DNA of 64,000 nt from Undibacterium hunanense (GCF_014284335.1 NZ_JACOGF010000008.1:62001-126000), one strand, 5' to 3'; positions 17,544 to 27,321 are shown, counted from the stretch's first letter. Made by a program: numbers and translations. The notes: generated by a model not told the origin, from the sequence alone.

Positions 17544-17690
17544 ATTTTTACCCAACAAAGAAATTAAAATGTAGCGGCAATACTAAATTATTTTTTTCTT
17601 CAGACTTCATTAAATGCGATGAACGATCAATTACTATGCACAGACTGCAAACAAACGCATATAGTTTTGCACTATCGATATTCTACGGAA

Positions 17691-18137
17691 TTATGGTTTC
17701 ACTTTATATTGACGAATTTCCCGTGCCTTCGTCAACAATTTGTCTGCACTCCAGTTCCTGGTCAGCCAAATAGTAAGTGCCTCGCCTGAGATATGCCAGT
17801 AAAGCATGCGACGGTCTTGCAAATGATCTTGATTATAATTTCTGGCGACATACCATGCTATCCTCACACCGGCAGTATCTGGCTTATCCAATAATAGAGA
17901 ATAAATATCATAAGGTGTTAAAGGTTCCAGGCGTATCGGCCCCTGTTCCCTCAGATCCATCCAAATCAACTCTTTAGTCTCGGGGGTGAGCGTAACTATT
18001 TTTGCTGGTTCAGGACGACCAGTGATGTTTGATAAACCATACATATACAAGAGCCAGGGGCAACCCAGCAACACCAGCATTATCAGGCACAATACAACTA
18101 CCAGTCTCTTAAAGAATTGGCTATATATCCAAGACAT
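17691..18137 (-). CDS. Membrane-anchored hypothetical protein
   Basis: The 148-residue protein has one N-terminal membrane helix (LVVVLCLIMLVLLGCPWLLYMY, residues about 12-33). The remaining 115 residues are probably periplasmic, with several Trp and an Arg-rich stretch. No known catalytic motif is visible. It stands alone between two unrelated minus-strand genes and is somewhat AT-richer than they are. Confidence 0.7.
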   Translation of the reverse strand: MSWIYSQFFKRLVVVLCLIMLVLLGCPWLLYMYGLSNITGRPEPAKIVTLTPETKELIWMDLREQGPIRLEPLTPYDIYSLLLDKPDTAGVRIAWYVARNYNQDHLQDRRMLYWHISGEALTIWLTRNWSADKLLTKAREIRQYKVKP

Positions 18138-18223
18138 AACGAACTCTCATTTCGATGTGTTTCCACATTGTGCACGTAATTTCAAACGGCATTTCTATTT
18201 GCGATTTCCAGAAAAAATTTCCA

Positions 18224-19570
18224 TCAAGTCGCCGCCTGCACCGCCCCGGCCTTCATCATCGCCTCTACCCGTGCGCGCACGAAGTTGATGTGACTGCGCA
18301 GGCCATACAGTTCTTCAGCATAGGATAGCGGTATGGTGATGCGGTTGACCTTTTCTTCGATTTCATCGAGGTGGCGCAACTGTCTGGCGGCCACGGCTTG
18401 CAACTCTGCCGGGTCCACGTTTTCTATCGATTGCTCGACCAGTCGCAACTGGCCATACCAGCGATAGATGCGTGAGCGTATGCGCCATACATACAGCGGT
18501 GGAATGATTTTGGACAAAGGCAGGAACAGTGCGCCCAGTGCGACCAGCACCACCCACATGCGTTCAAAGAAATTTGCAACCCAGAATGTCAGGTAACGCT
18601 GCAGCATCGGCGGGCCGTTTTTATAGAATTTTTCGGCCTCTCTTGCGACCGGGATTTCGGTGTATTTATCCGATGGAAATTCACCCTGCTTGCTGAACCA
18701 GTCCGCCCCGCTATGTATGCGCCTGGCTGCCTGTAACAGCAGTCCTATCATTGCGGGATGCAGGCTTTCATGGGCGACCAGGGTGGCGGTAGGTGCAATC
18801 AGATGATAATCGCGGGCTGGAATGTCACGACCTATATCGACTATGCCGCGTGGCAACACCACGTGTGACAGGAAAGGGAAGCGGCGCGTATAGGCTTCAG
18901 CCTGGACAAAATCAAACAGACGTATACCTGGCGTCTGCAACAGCATTTGCACCAGTGGCGAATCGCTGGCTGAACTGAAGATCAGCACATCGACCTTGCC
19001 ATCCAACAAAGCTACCGTGCCTGGCGTATCTGCCAGTTTTTGTATGCTGACGTCTTCTGCGGTCATACCGTTGACATCTAATATCTGCTCAAACAGACGG
19101 GCAACGCCGGTACCATCGGGGCCGACGTTCACAGTCTTGCCCTTGAACTGGCTGATAGTGGTGACTTCTTTGGGGCTGCGATAAAACACCCAGATCGGTT
19201 CATAAAACAGGCTGCCCAGCGAGATCAGGCCACGTTCCTGTGCCTTTGTTTCATCGGTGGAACCACTGCGGACAAAACCGATTTCAATATCAGAATCGGG
19301 GTCGCTGATACGTGCCAGATTTTCTTCCGACCCCAGAGAAGCCTGCTGGCGCAATTCGATCTGGTTCTTGGCCAGCTCTTGCGCATAGCGTTTGGCGAAA
19401 CGCTCATAGGCGCCATTGGCCTGACCGGTAGACATATCGATGATGCGTGATGGCGCCGGGTCTACCAGCCAGTAACCAACACCACAGACGATCACCACCA
19501 TCAGCGTGACCGGGCCAAAAGCGACCAGCAGATCACGCAGATTGAACAGGGTGAATTTAATCTTCTGCAT
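18224..19570 (-). CDS. TAXI-family solute-binding protein with membrane anchors
   Basis: The 448-residue protein has an N-terminal membrane helix (about 15-35) and a TAXI-type TRAP solute-binding domain (about 40-320; STGQANGAYERFA, GKTVNVGPDGTG). A second membrane helix (about 333-355) leads to a helical cytoplasmic tail. Normal TAXI proteins are free periplasmic receptors for TRAP transporters. Here the receptor is tethered at both ends and no DctM-type permease is nearby, so it may sense rather than feed a transporter. Its start overlaps the end of the CinA-like gene by 14 bp. Confidence 0.86.
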   Translation of the reverse strand: MQKIKFTLFNLRDLLVAFGPVTLMVVIVCGVGYWLVDPAPSRIIDMSTGQANGAYERFAKRYAQELAKNQIELRQQASLGSEENLARISDPDSDIEIGFVRSGSTDETKAQERGLISLGSLFYEPIWVFYRSPKEVTTISQFKGKTVNVGPDGTGVARLFEQILDVNGMTAEDVSIQKLADTPGTVALLDGKVDVLIFSSASDSPLVQMLLQTPGIRLFDFVQAEAYTRRFPFLSHVVLPRGIVDIGRDIPARDYHLIAPTATLVAHESLHPAMIGLLLQAARRIHSGADWFSKQGEFPSDKYTEIPVAREAEKFYKNGPPMLQRYLTFWVANFFERMWVVLVALGALFLPLSKIIPPLYVWRIRSRIYRWYGQLRLVEQSIENVDPAELQAVAARQLRHLDEIEEKVNRITIPLSYAEELYGLRSHINFVRARVEAMMKAGAVQAAT

Positions 19571-20363
19571 GTTTTTGTGGGGTGGGAATATAGTCAGTCG
19601 TTAGTTTCTGCAAGCCTTCCAGCATGGTGTCATAAGCGATAGCCACGTCTTGCTGGCCGCCTTTGACGCCCAGTTCTATATGCCGGCGTTCAGTTGCACT
19701 GCCGACACTGGGCAGGCTGAAGACCTTGATACCGGCATAGGTGGCTTCCAGCTCTTCCATCAGGGGAGTGAGTATGGATTCGGCGATTTCATATACCAGT
19801 ACGGATTTTTCAAATTGCACGTTCTGGTGGAACAGATGAGAAAAATGGGTATCCAGCACCCATTCCAGCATGGGCCAGGCCATGACCGGAAAACCAGGTA
19901 CAAAGAAATGATTCTGTATCGAAAAACCGGCAATCTTGTTGAAAGGATTGGGGATAATGTCCGCACCCTGCGGAAATTCACCCATCTTCAACCGGTGCAG
20001 GTTATCAGGGGTATTCAGGTCGGCCACTTCGCCTTTTTCTTTGGCGATGTCGATGATGCGTTCCTGGATCAGGAGTTTGGCCTCGGGCTGCAGGACTATC
20101 GGCAAATCCAGCGCAGCCGCCGCGCACTGGCGCGTATGGTCATCTGGTGTGGCACCGATGCCGCCGGTAGAAAATACGATGTCACCACTGGCAAAACTGC
20201 GTTTCAGGGTTGCGGTAATGCGCTCGCGGTTGTCGCCTATGTATTCGACCCAGTCCAGTTGCAAGCCGCGTGCTTTGAGCAGGGCAATGACCTTGGACAT
20301 ATGCTTGTCTTCGCGTTTGCCGGATAAAATTTCATCTCCGACTATGATCAAACCTATCGCCAC
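19557..20363 (-). CDS. CinA-family molybdopterin-binding-domain protein
   Basis: The 268-residue protein starts at GTG 20363 behind GGGGAG. It has the MoCF/CinA domain (IIVGDEILSGKREDKH, then FSTGGIGATPDDHT, and LNTPDNLHRLKMGEFPQGA). It lacks the C-terminal deamidase half of full-length CinA, so it matches the short form annotated as competence/damage-inducible protein A. The family is linked to pyridine-nucleotide recycling in some species; the role here is unknown. Confidence 0.87.
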   Translation of the reverse strand: MAIGLIIVGDEILSGKREDKHMSKVIALLKARGLQLDWVEYIGDNRERITATLKRSFASGDIVFSTGGIGATPDDHTRQCAAAALDLPIVLQPEAKLLIQERIIDIAKEKGEVADLNTPDNLHRLKMGEFPQGADIIPNPFNKIAGFSIQNHFFVPGFPVMAWPMLEWVLDTHFSHLFHQNVQFEKSVLVYEIAESILTPLMEELEATYAGIKVFSLPSVGSATERRHIELGVKGGQQDVAIAYDTMLEGLQKLTTDYIPTPQKHAED

Positions 20364-20430
20364 AATCCACTCCCCTGTTATGCATGAAGCCTCTATTGTG
20401 CGCCATTTTCGGTTTGGTGGGTAATCACGC

Positions 20431-21261
20431 TCAGTTGATCACTTGCTCCTGTAACTTCTCATGTTGTTGTCGCTGCACCTGTAGCGCATCCAGGCAATAA
20501 TGCTGGAACCATAAACCGGTAAAGACAAATACCAGCACATAAACCCAGATCGCCACAGCCGCGATGACCGGCAAAAACAGAACCGACAAGACCCCGCCCA
20601 GCCATAGCAAACCCGGCCCGGCACCAAACAGACCGGCGACAATGCCTATCGCCAGCAATGAAGGGCGATGCTGCTTCAACAGTGCGTCTCTTTCATCGGT
20701 ATCGGCATGCTGGGCCAGGGCATCGTACACCATGACGCGATAGGTCAGCCATCCCCACAGAAATGGCTGCAAGACCAGGCTGACGGGGGGTATCAGGGTC
20801 AGCGGCAATGTCAGCAGCCAGATCAGGGCAAAAATGCCGAATGATGCAAACGAATGCGCCAGGCTACCCAGCAGGCTGCCGCCATTTTTTTGTTCCAGCG
20901 TCGGGTAATGCCGCTTGCCCACATGCTGACTGATGGCAGGCATCGCAAACAGGGCGATGCAAACCAATGAAGTAAAGACCATCAGTGGCAGCAAGACCCA
21001 CATCGCCACCAGCGGCACGACCATGGTTTTAAAGGCGATCAGACCCAGCATATTGAGTACGCTGCCTGCCGCCTGGAAGCCATTGTGCTCACCAAACCAG
21101 GCCTGGATAAAGTCCATCATGCTTTGCAAGCCACACCACATGGCGCCCCCCCATAGCATCAAAGCTGCCAGGAAAGGGACAAAAGTCAGCAAGAGCATGC
21201 GGTAATGCAATTGCCCTGCTACTGCCCTGCCCCAGGCACGCATGATGGAAGCCATGTTCAT
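20431..21261 (-). CDS. EI24 domain membrane protein
   Basis: The 276-residue protein has about six membrane helices and the EI24/CysZ-like layout (AWGRAVAGQLHYRMLLLTFV at the N-terminus and FLWGWLTYRVMVYDALAQHA). CysZ relatives carry sulfate, but this broader family has no assigned substrate. It is the last gene of a minus-strand unit; its ATG overlaps the stop of the hydroxylase gene (ATGA). Confidence 0.85.
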   Translation of the reverse strand: MNMASIMRAWGRAVAGQLHYRMLLLTFVPFLAALMLWGGAMWCGLQSMMDFIQAWFGEHNGFQAAGSVLNMLGLIAFKTMVVPLVAMWVLLPLMVFTSLVCIALFAMPAISQHVGKRHYPTLEQKNGGSLLGSLAHSFASFGIFALIWLLTLPLTLIPPVSLVLQPFLWGWLTYRVMVYDALAQHADTDERDALLKQHRPSLLAIGIVAGLFGAGPGLLWLGGVLSVLFLPVIAAVAIWVYVLVFVFTGLWFQHYCLDALQVQRQQHEKLQEQVIN

Positions 21262-22238
21262 GGTTGCTGTTCCTTGTCAAAGCCTGTCATGCGTTTTAAA
21301 CCCAGCCACTGTTGTGACCAGAAACCTTCGCCATAGTTACGGTTATTACCATCCGGTGCGGGCAACTGATCACGGATGCCGGTCATGGCAAATTCTTTAC
21401 TGAACAGCGCGGTGCCAAACAGCAGATCCCAGACCGGGAACAAGACAGCAAAATTATGCCCCCCCAGCGTACCCTTGCCATTGGTTTCATGGCCTATGCC
21501 TATGGCATGGTGGGTACGGTGGTAACGCGGCGACACCAGCAGGTATTCACCGATACGGCCAAAATGAATACGCACATTGGCATGCTGCAGGCTTTGCAGC
21601 ATCTGCGATGCCATCACCAGCATCACGTACTGGCCGGGTTCAACACCAATAGCCAGGGCAATCACGCCCATGTAGATGTCACGGATAAAATCATCCAGCA
21701 GGTGGTTGCGGTTGTCGCTCCACAGATTCATGTCACGCTGGCTATGGTGCAGGCTGTGCAGTGCCCACGACCAGTTGAAGTGATGTTCGGCGCGGTGATA
21801 CCAGTAATCAAAGAAATCAAGTACGAACAGGTAGACAAAGAACAGCAAGACCGGATATTGCAGCATATCGGGCCAGATGTTTTCCAGATTGAAGGGATTG
21901 ACACCTTGCAGATGCAGCACCGCAGACGCACTGTCGAGCAAGGGATCAAGCACGAAAAACACCAGAATGGAAAACGCCCCCAGCCGATGCAGGGCGGTAT
22001 AGATGAAATCATTCCAGCGTGCATAGCGGTTCTTGATTTCGTGCACGGGTATCCAGGATTCCAGCGGACGCAGCACGATAAACAGTATGATCAGTTGCAA
22101 CACGCCGAGGATGAACCATTCGACGCCTTCGAAAGAATCTTCAACAAACTCGCCCAGCCCCAGATAAAACATCAGGGGCTGCACTATCGTTTCAAAAATC
22201 CAGGCTTGCAGATTTGTGAACAGATCAGAAATCATCAT
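21258..22238 (-). CDS. Sterol desaturase / fatty acid hydroxylase family protein
   Basis: The 326-residue membrane protein carries the histidine boxes of the di-iron hydroxylase superfamily: HRAEHH, HSLHHS and HRTHHA, with four to five membrane helices around them. The substrate is likely a lipid, but which one is not readable from sequence. The start overlaps the deacetylase stop as TAATG and the end overlaps the EI24 start as ATGA, so all three are translationally coupled. Confidence 0.9.
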   Translation of the reverse strand: MMISDLFTNLQAWIFETIVQPLMFYLGLGEFVEDSFEGVEWFILGVLQLIILFIVLRPLESWIPVHEIKNRYARWNDFIYTALHRLGAFSILVFFVLDPLLDSASAVLHLQGVNPFNLENIWPDMLQYPVLLFFVYLFVLDFFDYWYHRAEHHFNWSWALHSLHHSQRDMNLWSDNRNHLLDDFIRDIYMGVIALAIGVEPGQYVMLVMASQMLQSLQHANVRIHFGRIGEYLLVSPRYHRTHHAIGIGHETNGKGTLGGHNFAVLFPVWDLLFGTALFSKEFAMTGIRDQLPAPDGNNRNYGEGFWSQQWLGLKRMTGFDKEQQP

Positions 22239-23041
22239 TATTTTTTCGGTTGATTTAAATTACGGTAAGCAGGATGCTCACGTAGGGTAGCAAAACAAAA
22301 GGATTTTTGCTCAAGGCCGCTAATCAGCGGTTCCAGGTTTTCGGGTGCCCAGGCTTGCTTGCGTGACCAGATGCCCATGTGGGCGACAAAAATATCGCCA
22401 TCCCTGAGCTTGTCCAGCACCCGTTTGAGCAGCATGGGGTTACTGAATTTTTCACTGGGCAGTTCATCGCCAGAAAACCCGGCCGGTGCCCAGCCCACAT
22501 GCTGATATCCACAGGCCTGACCGGCTTTCAGCAAACCCGGCGTCAGCTTGCCACCCGGCGCACGCCAGTAAGGATCAAGCTTTTTACCCGTCAAGGCAAA
22601 GAAACGCTGATCGACGCGACGCAGCTCCTGGCAATACTCCTGTGCTGTCCATTGCAGGGTCTGCCCGGCCTGGGCACCAAATTGCGGCTTGACTGCTATC
22701 CGGCCGTCGGGCAGATCACCGGCAACATACACGTGGTCAAAAGTATGGGTGCCAAAGGCATGGCCTTCGTCAGCCAGGCTTTTCCAGTAGGGAGACCAGC
22801 TCATGTCGAGTGAATAATCGCCCTGCACGGTTTTTTCATTTGCCAGAAAAAACGTGGCCTTGATGTGATGCCGGCGCAGGGTAGTCGCAATCAGTTCTGC
22901 CTGTGACTGGCTACCAGTATCAAAAGTCAGATAGATCGTAGCCTTGCAGTTGCTGGCATTGGTACCAGCGGCGGCGGCAGCAGCGGCAACATGCGAGGCC
23001 ACTGCGGGCAAGCCCAGCATGGCCACCAGGGCCAGTTTCAT
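22238..23041 (-). CDS. Polysaccharide-deacetylase (NodB) family protein
   Basis: The 267-residue exported protein has a signal peptide (MKLALVAMLGLPAVASHVAA). The NodB first motif reads TFDTGS, so the second Asp, normally a metal ligand, is Thr. The second motif HTFDH and a later WRAPGG are kept. Such enzymes remove N- or O-acetyl groups from glycans. The changed motif may mean altered metal use or a non-deacetylase role. I chose ATG 23041, which leaves a 13-bp gap after the propeller gene; an upstream start at 23092 would overlap it. Confidence 0.83.
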   Translation of the reverse strand: MKLALVAMLGLPAVASHVAAAAAAAGTNASNCKATIYLTFDTGSQSQAELIATTLRRHHIKATFFLANEKTVQGDYSLDMSWSPYWKSLADEGHAFGTHTFDHVYVAGDLPDGRIAVKPQFGAQAGQTLQWTAQEYCQELRRVDQRFFALTGKKLDPYWRAPGGKLTPGLLKAGQACGYQHVGWAPAGFSGDELPSEKFSNPMLLKRVLDKLRDGDIFVAHMGIWSRKQAWAPENLEPLISGLEQKSFCFATLREHPAYRNLNQPKK

Positions 23042-23054
23042 GCGCAGCGGCAAT

Positions 23055-24029
23055 TTACATATTGCCGGCACGGTTGGCAAAATACACACCATGTGGGGAA
23101 CGCCCTACCGGTATCATCTTGATCACTTTGCGGGACGGGATATCAATCACGGCCACCTTCTTGATCCAGCGCAGGGTCGTCCACAGGGTTTTACCGTCAT
23201 CGCTGACTTCCATGCAATCCGGCCCGCCAGGTACCTGGATGTTGCCGACCATTTCCAGGGTCTGCTGGTCAAGGATATTGATTTCGTTGGACGTGCGGTT
23301 AGAAACAAAGGTATGACGCTTGTCACCCAGGGCGCGGAAATTGTGCGTGCCTTCGCCTGCCTTGATTTTCTTGACCGTTTTTTGCGTGCGCCAATCGATC
23401 ACTTCGACATAATTACTGCCCATGATACCGACCAGCAGGTATTTGTCGTCTGGCGTCATGGATATACCTGCCGGCAACTTGCCTACAGGTATAGTCCACT
23501 TGATTTTCTGGGTTGCCAGATCAATGGCAGATACCTGGTCACTGCCCTGCTGGGTAATGAAGACCGTGGTACTGGCGGCATCAAATGCCATATGGCTGGG
23601 CAACTTGCCCAGGGGCACGCGCTGCACCAGTTTCATGTCCTGGCCATCGTATTTATAAAAATCGACGCGATCAAGACGCAAAGAATTCGATACAAACCAT
23701 TTCTGGTCAGGTGAAAAGCCGATCTGGTAAGGGTCGGCAATGTCCTTCATGCGGCGTTGTATCTGCCCGGTTTTCGGGTCGAGAAACACCAGTTCATTAC
23801 CGACTGCATTGGCCACGATCAGGGACTTATTGTCCGGTGTAGCCATCAGGTGATGCGGTTCCTTGCCTACAGGAAACGTGCTGATTTCTTTATAGCTTGT
23901 CTGGTCAAGCAAGCTCACGGTCGCGTCACGTGAATTCAATACCACGACGACATTGGCCTGGACAGAGGATGCTGCAACACTGGAAAGCAAAGAAAACGCC
24001 AAAGACGACAACAAAAAACGACTACGCAT
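23055..24029 (-). CDS. Periplasmic YVTN/YncE-type beta-propeller protein
   Basis: The 324-residue protein has a signal peptide (residues 1-25) and about seven repeats of the YVTN/YncE type, for example DATVSLLDQTSYKEISTFPVG, with recurrent HHLMATPDNKSLIVAN-like turns. These propellers act as binding scaffolds and are often next to export or cell-envelope genes. It is the first gene of the unit propeller, deacetylase, hydroxylase, EI24. The ligand is unknown. Confidence 0.88.
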   Translation of the reverse strand: MRSRFLLSSLAFSLLSSVAASSVQANVVVVLNSRDATVSLLDQTSYKEISTFPVGKEPHHLMATPDNKSLIVANAVGNELVFLDPKTGQIQRRMKDIADPYQIGFSPDQKWFVSNSLRLDRVDFYKYDGQDMKLVQRVPLGKLPSHMAFDAASTTVFITQQGSDQVSAIDLATQKIKWTIPVGKLPAGISMTPDDKYLLVGIMGSNYVEVIDWRTQKTVKKIKAGEGTHNFRALGDKRHTFVSNRTSNEINILDQQTLEMVGNIQVPGGPDCMEVSDDGKTLWTTLRWIKKVAVIDIPSRKVIKMIPVGRSPHGVYFANRAGNM

Positions 24030-24536
24030 GAAAGTTACCGCAAAAAATTAAATTGAACAGGCATTTTACAGCGCATGACAATAAGGAAAGGGCTTTCCTT
24101 TCATTGTTTTTCAGATTTTTCGCTAATTTTGCGTAAAATCAAGCTGCATCATACTTGCCGAAAAGCAAAACAGGTCAAAAACTGGCAAGTAACAGTGCAA
24201 GCAGTAGTAAGCAATTGTGACAGCTCTCAACAATTGTATCGCCATCCACCATGCCGGAAACTTTTGCTCTACAATTGCGCCAGCTTTTTTGATGAGGGAA
24301 TTGCCGGGCCTGTAGCTCACACTTCGCCACCAGACGATTTGCATGCAGTTTCAACGTGCAGCAATGGTTTTCGCCTGGTGCGTCAGTACAGAGTAACATG
24401 CCCGCCAGCCCATCCCAGACCAGAGAAACAGGGTAGCAGAAAAACCCCAAGTCAGCCTGCACCTGAAAAAACCAACAATGGCGGGCGTATTAATGCGCCC
24501 TATTACTTCGCATTATCGCATTACCAAGGAAAAACC
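24030..24536. other. 507-bp gap before the FKBP gene
   Basis: The plus-strand frame of the FKBP gene is open back to 24075, but the sequence there has no coherent protein character and I read it as a leader or promoter region. No terminator, operator or repeat stands out. Confidence 0.5.
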
Positions 24537-24893
24537 ATGAGCACAATCACAACAGTCAGCGGTCTGCAATATGAAGATAAAGTCATCGGCGAAGGCGCAG
24601 AAGCGCAAGCCGGTCAACATGTCGATGTTCATTACACAGGCTGGTTGCAAAATCCTGACGGCAGCGCAGGCAAAAAATTTGATTCCAGCAAAGACCGCGG
24701 TCAGCCGTTTTCTTTCCCATTGGGCGCTGGCCATGTGATCAAGGGCTGGGATGAAGGCGTACAAGGCATGAAAGTGGGCGGTACCCGTCTGCTGACTATC
24801 CCTTCCAGCCTGGGTTACGGCCCACGCGGTGCTGGTGGCGTTATCCCTGGCAATGCAACCCTGATATTTGAAGTTGAATTGCTGGGCGTTTAA
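24537..24893 (+). CDS. FKBP-type peptidyl-prolyl cis-trans isomerase
   Basis: The 118-residue single FKBP domain catalyses isomerisation of peptide bonds before proline. Seen in the sequence: VDVHYTGWL, KFDSSKDRGQPFSF, GHVIKGWDEGVQGMKVGG and a C-terminal LIFEVELLGV strand. There is no signal peptide, so it is cytoplasmic. I chose ATG 24537 behind AAGGA; the open frame upstream is not supported. A strong terminator follows. Confidence 0.96.
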   Translation: MSTITTVSGLQYEDKVIGEGAEAQAGQHVDVHYTGWLQNPDGSAGKKFDSSKDRGQPFSFPLGAGHVIKGWDEGVQGMKVGGTRLLTIPSSLGYGPRGAGGVIPGNATLIFEVELLGV

Positions 24894-25020
24894 TCCACTG
24901 GCATCCCCAACCTTGGCAGCATGAACGATATTGGCAAACCCGGGACTGAGGTTACGGGTTTGATGCTGTATTGATCAGGTTTTCATTGCAAAATAAGTAC
25001 TAAATAAGCGTCAAACAAGC

Positions 25021-25047
25021 AAAAGCCAGGGCATGCCTGGCTTTTTT
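25021..25047. terminator. Rho-independent terminator between converging genes
   Basis: AAAAGCCAGG-gcatg-CCTGGCTTTTTT is a 10-bp stem with T runs on both strands. It can serve the FKBP gene on the plus strand and orn on the minus strand. Confidence 0.92.
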
Positions 25048-25070
25048 GCAACAAGTTTGATGAATACAGC

Positions 25071-25658
25071 TTATTCTTTAATGAAATGCTCGCGGTAGTA
25101 TTTCAGCTCTTCAATCGATTCCAGGATATCGGCCAGGGCGGTATGCTTCTGGTGTTTTTTGAAGCCGGATGCCAGTTCTGGTTTCCAGCGGCGGCACAGT
25201 TCTTTCAGGGTCGATACATCCAGATTGCGGTAATGGAAGAAGGCTTCCAGCTTGGGCATGCCGCGTGCCATGAAGCGACGATCCTGGCAGATGGTATTGC
25301 CGCACATGGGTGACTTGCCTGCGGGTACAAAGGCTTTCAGGAAGGCGATCAGGGCGACTTCTGCATCGGCTTCGGTGACGGTAGAGGCTTTGACGCGCTC
25401 AATCAGGCCCGAACGGCCATGGGTGCCCTTGTTCCAGTTGTCCATCTTGTCCAGGGTTTCATCGGACTGGTGGATGGCAAATACCGGGCCTTCGGCCAAT
25501 ACATTCAATTGCGAATCAGTTACCACTATCGCCACCTCGATGATACGATCGGTATCCGGGTCGAGGCCGGTCATTTCCATGTCCAGCCAGATCAGGTTTA
25601 ACTCGTTAGGGCGGGCCGGAATGGTCGTGTTTGTTTGAATGTCGGTCGCTTGTGACAT
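25071..25658 (-). CDS. orn: Oligoribonuclease
   Basis: The 195-residue DEDDh 3'-5' exonuclease degrades di- to pentaribonucleotides, including pGpG from c-di-GMP breakdown. The motifs are visible: DMEMTGLDP (D26, E28), [11 protein letters not shown] and the [14 protein letters not shown] block containing the catalytic His and Asp. It is divergent from the M48 peptidase gene with 27 bp between, a gene order common in Burkholderiales. The N-terminus has about 15 extra residues compared with E. coli. Confidence 0.96.
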   Translation of the reverse strand: MSQATDIQTNTTIPARPNELNLIWLDMEMTGLDPDTDRIIEVAIVVTDSQLNVLAEGPVFAIHQSDETLDKMDNWNKGTHGRSGLIERVKASTVTEADAEVALIAFLKAFVPAGKSPMCGNTICQDRRFMARGMPKLEAFFHYRNLDVSTLKELCRRWKPELASGFKKHQKHTALADILESIEELKYYREHFIKE

Positions 25659-25685
25659 AATTCTTCCTTAGCTATTACTTATCGA

Positions 25686-26960
25686 ATGTCACATTTTCCC
25701 ATGATTTCAGTCGTTTTTTCGGTTTTATTCGTTTCCTTCCTGCTATTGACGCTGGTTTTTCAGTTCTGGCTGGCTTCCCGCCATATCCGCCACATCCTGC
25801 GCAACCGTGCCGCCGTGCCTGCCCAGTTCGCTGAAAAGATCAGTCTGGCATCGCATCAGAAAGCCGCCGACTACACCATTGCCAAGACCAAGATGGGCAT
25901 CGTGATGCAGATAGTGAATGCATCGGTGCTGATCGGTTTTACCCTGTTTGGCGGGCTGCAATGGCTGTCGGTGACCCTGGTTAAACTGGCAGGCCCAGGC
26001 ATGCTGTACCAGATCAGCCTGCTGGTTGCGTTTGCCCTCATCAGCGGCATCATAGAATTTCCATTCAGTTATTACTCGCAGTTTGTGCTGGAAGAGCGCT
26101 TTGGTTTCAATAAAATGTCACGTAGTCTGTTTTTTATTGACATGGCCAAGTGGACAGGTATCAGTGTTGTCTTTGGTCTCCCCTTGGTATGGACTATTTT
26201 AAGCCTGATGGAAAAAGCTGGCAGCCTGTGGTGGTTATATGCCTGGGGCACTTTTATCGCTTTCCAGTTATTGCTTCTATTAATTTTTCCATTTGTGATT
26301 GCACCATTGTTCAATAAATTCTGGCCACTGGACAATGAAGAGGTACGTGCACGTATTGAAGATCTGAGCAAGCGCGTCAGTTTTTCACTCAAAGGCATCT
26401 TCGTCATGGATGGTTCCAAGCGCTCAGGCCACGGCAATGCCTATTTTTCCGGCTTTGGCGGTGCCAAGCGCATCGTGTTTTACGATACCCTGCTGGAACG
26501 TCTGGCCCCGAATGAAATTGAAGCCGTGCTGGCACATGAGCTGGGCCATTTCAAGCTCAAGCACATCGTCAAGCGCATGGTCGTTACATTCGGGCTGTCG
26601 CTGGTGTTTCTGGCGATACTGGGCTTTTTGAAAGACCAGGTCTGGTTTTACACCGGCCTGGGTGTAGACCCCATGCTGCTGGCCCGCAATGATGCGATGG
26701 CACTGATACTGTTCATGCTCAGTCTGCCGGTATTTACCTTTGTATTTTCACCGCTGAGTTCCATTACCTCACGCAAGCACGAATTCGAAGCCGATGCCTT
26801 TGCCGCCCAACACACCAATGCCAGCGACCTGGTCACGGCCCTGGTCAAAATGTATGACGACAATTCATCGACACTGACGCCCGATCCCTTGCATTCGGCG
26901 TTTTATGACTCACATCCTTCTGCCTCGGTGCGCATCAAGCACCTGCTGGCTGCCCAATAA
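25686..26960 (+). CDS. M48-family membrane metallopeptidase (Ste24/HtpX-like)
   Basis: The 424-residue protein has several membrane helices in the first 210 residues, the zinc motif HELGH at 284-288 and the downstream ligand Glu in KHEFEADAFA. The layout matches Ste24/CAAX-protease-type M48 peptidases. The role in bacteria is membrane-protein quality control or processing. It is followed 10 bp later by the pterin dehydratase gene. Confidence 0.93.
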   Translation: MSHFPMISVVFSVLFVSFLLLTLVFQFWLASRHIRHILRNRAAVPAQFAEKISLASHQKAADYTIAKTKMGIVMQIVNASVLIGFTLFGGLQWLSVTLVKLAGPGMLYQISLLVAFALISGIIEFPFSYYSQFVLEERFGFNKMSRSLFFIDMAKWTGISVVFGLPLVWTILSLMEKAGSLWWLYAWGTFIAFQLLLLLIFPFVIAPLFNKFWPLDNEEVRARIEDLSKRVSFSLKGIFVMDGSKRSGHGNAYFSGFGGAKRIVFYDTLLERLAPNEIEAVLAHELGHFKLKHIVKRMVVTFGLSLVFLAILGFLKDQVWFYTGLGVDPMLLARNDAMALILFMLSLPVFTFVFSPLSSITSRKHEFEADAFAAQHTNASDLVTALVKMYDDNSSTLTPDPLHSAFYDSHPSASVRIKHLLAAQ

Positions 26961-26970
26961 CGGAGACACC

Positions 26971-27321
26971 ATGATCAAGACCTCAGACTTGCTGGCGAAA
27001 AAATCCCAGCATACCGAAACCGGGCTGGACGCAGCCAGCCTGCCCAACTATTTTGCCGCCACCCCTGGCTGGACCCAGGATGGGCCACGTATCGTCAAGA
27101 CCTTTCAGTTCAAGAATTATTACGAAACCCTGTCCTTCATCAATGCGATTGCCTATGTCATCCACGCTGAAGACCATCATCCGGAAATGGTCGTCACCTA
27201 TAACCGCTGCGTCCTCAGGTTTGATACGCATACGGTAAATGATGGCAAAGGCGGTATTTCAGAAAATGATTTTATCTGCGCAGCCAAGATCAACACTATT
27301 TTTGAGCAAAGCTTTTCCTGA
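26971..27321 (+). CDS. phhB: 4a-hydroxytetrahydrobiopterin dehydratase
   Basis: The 116-residue pterin-4a-carbinolamine dehydratase has the signature FVNAIAYV-like stretch followed by [21 protein letters not shown], including the catalytic His pair. It recycles the pterin cofactor of aromatic amino-acid hydroxylases. It starts at ATG 26971 behind GGAGA, and its stop shares a base with the rsgA start (TGATG). The N-terminal 30 residues are longer than the minimal family form. Confidence 0.92.
   Translation: MIKTSDLLAKKSQHTETGLDAASLPNYFAATPGWTQDGPRIVKTFQFKNYYETLSFINAIAYVIHAEDHHPEMVVTYNRCVLRFDTHTVNDGKGGISENDFICAAKINTIFEQSFS

Noticed and set aside
24075-24536. N-terminal extension of the FKBP protein by 154 residues
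   Set aside because: The sequence has no signal peptide or domain character, and the ATG at 24537 with AAGGA gives the normal FKBP N-terminus.
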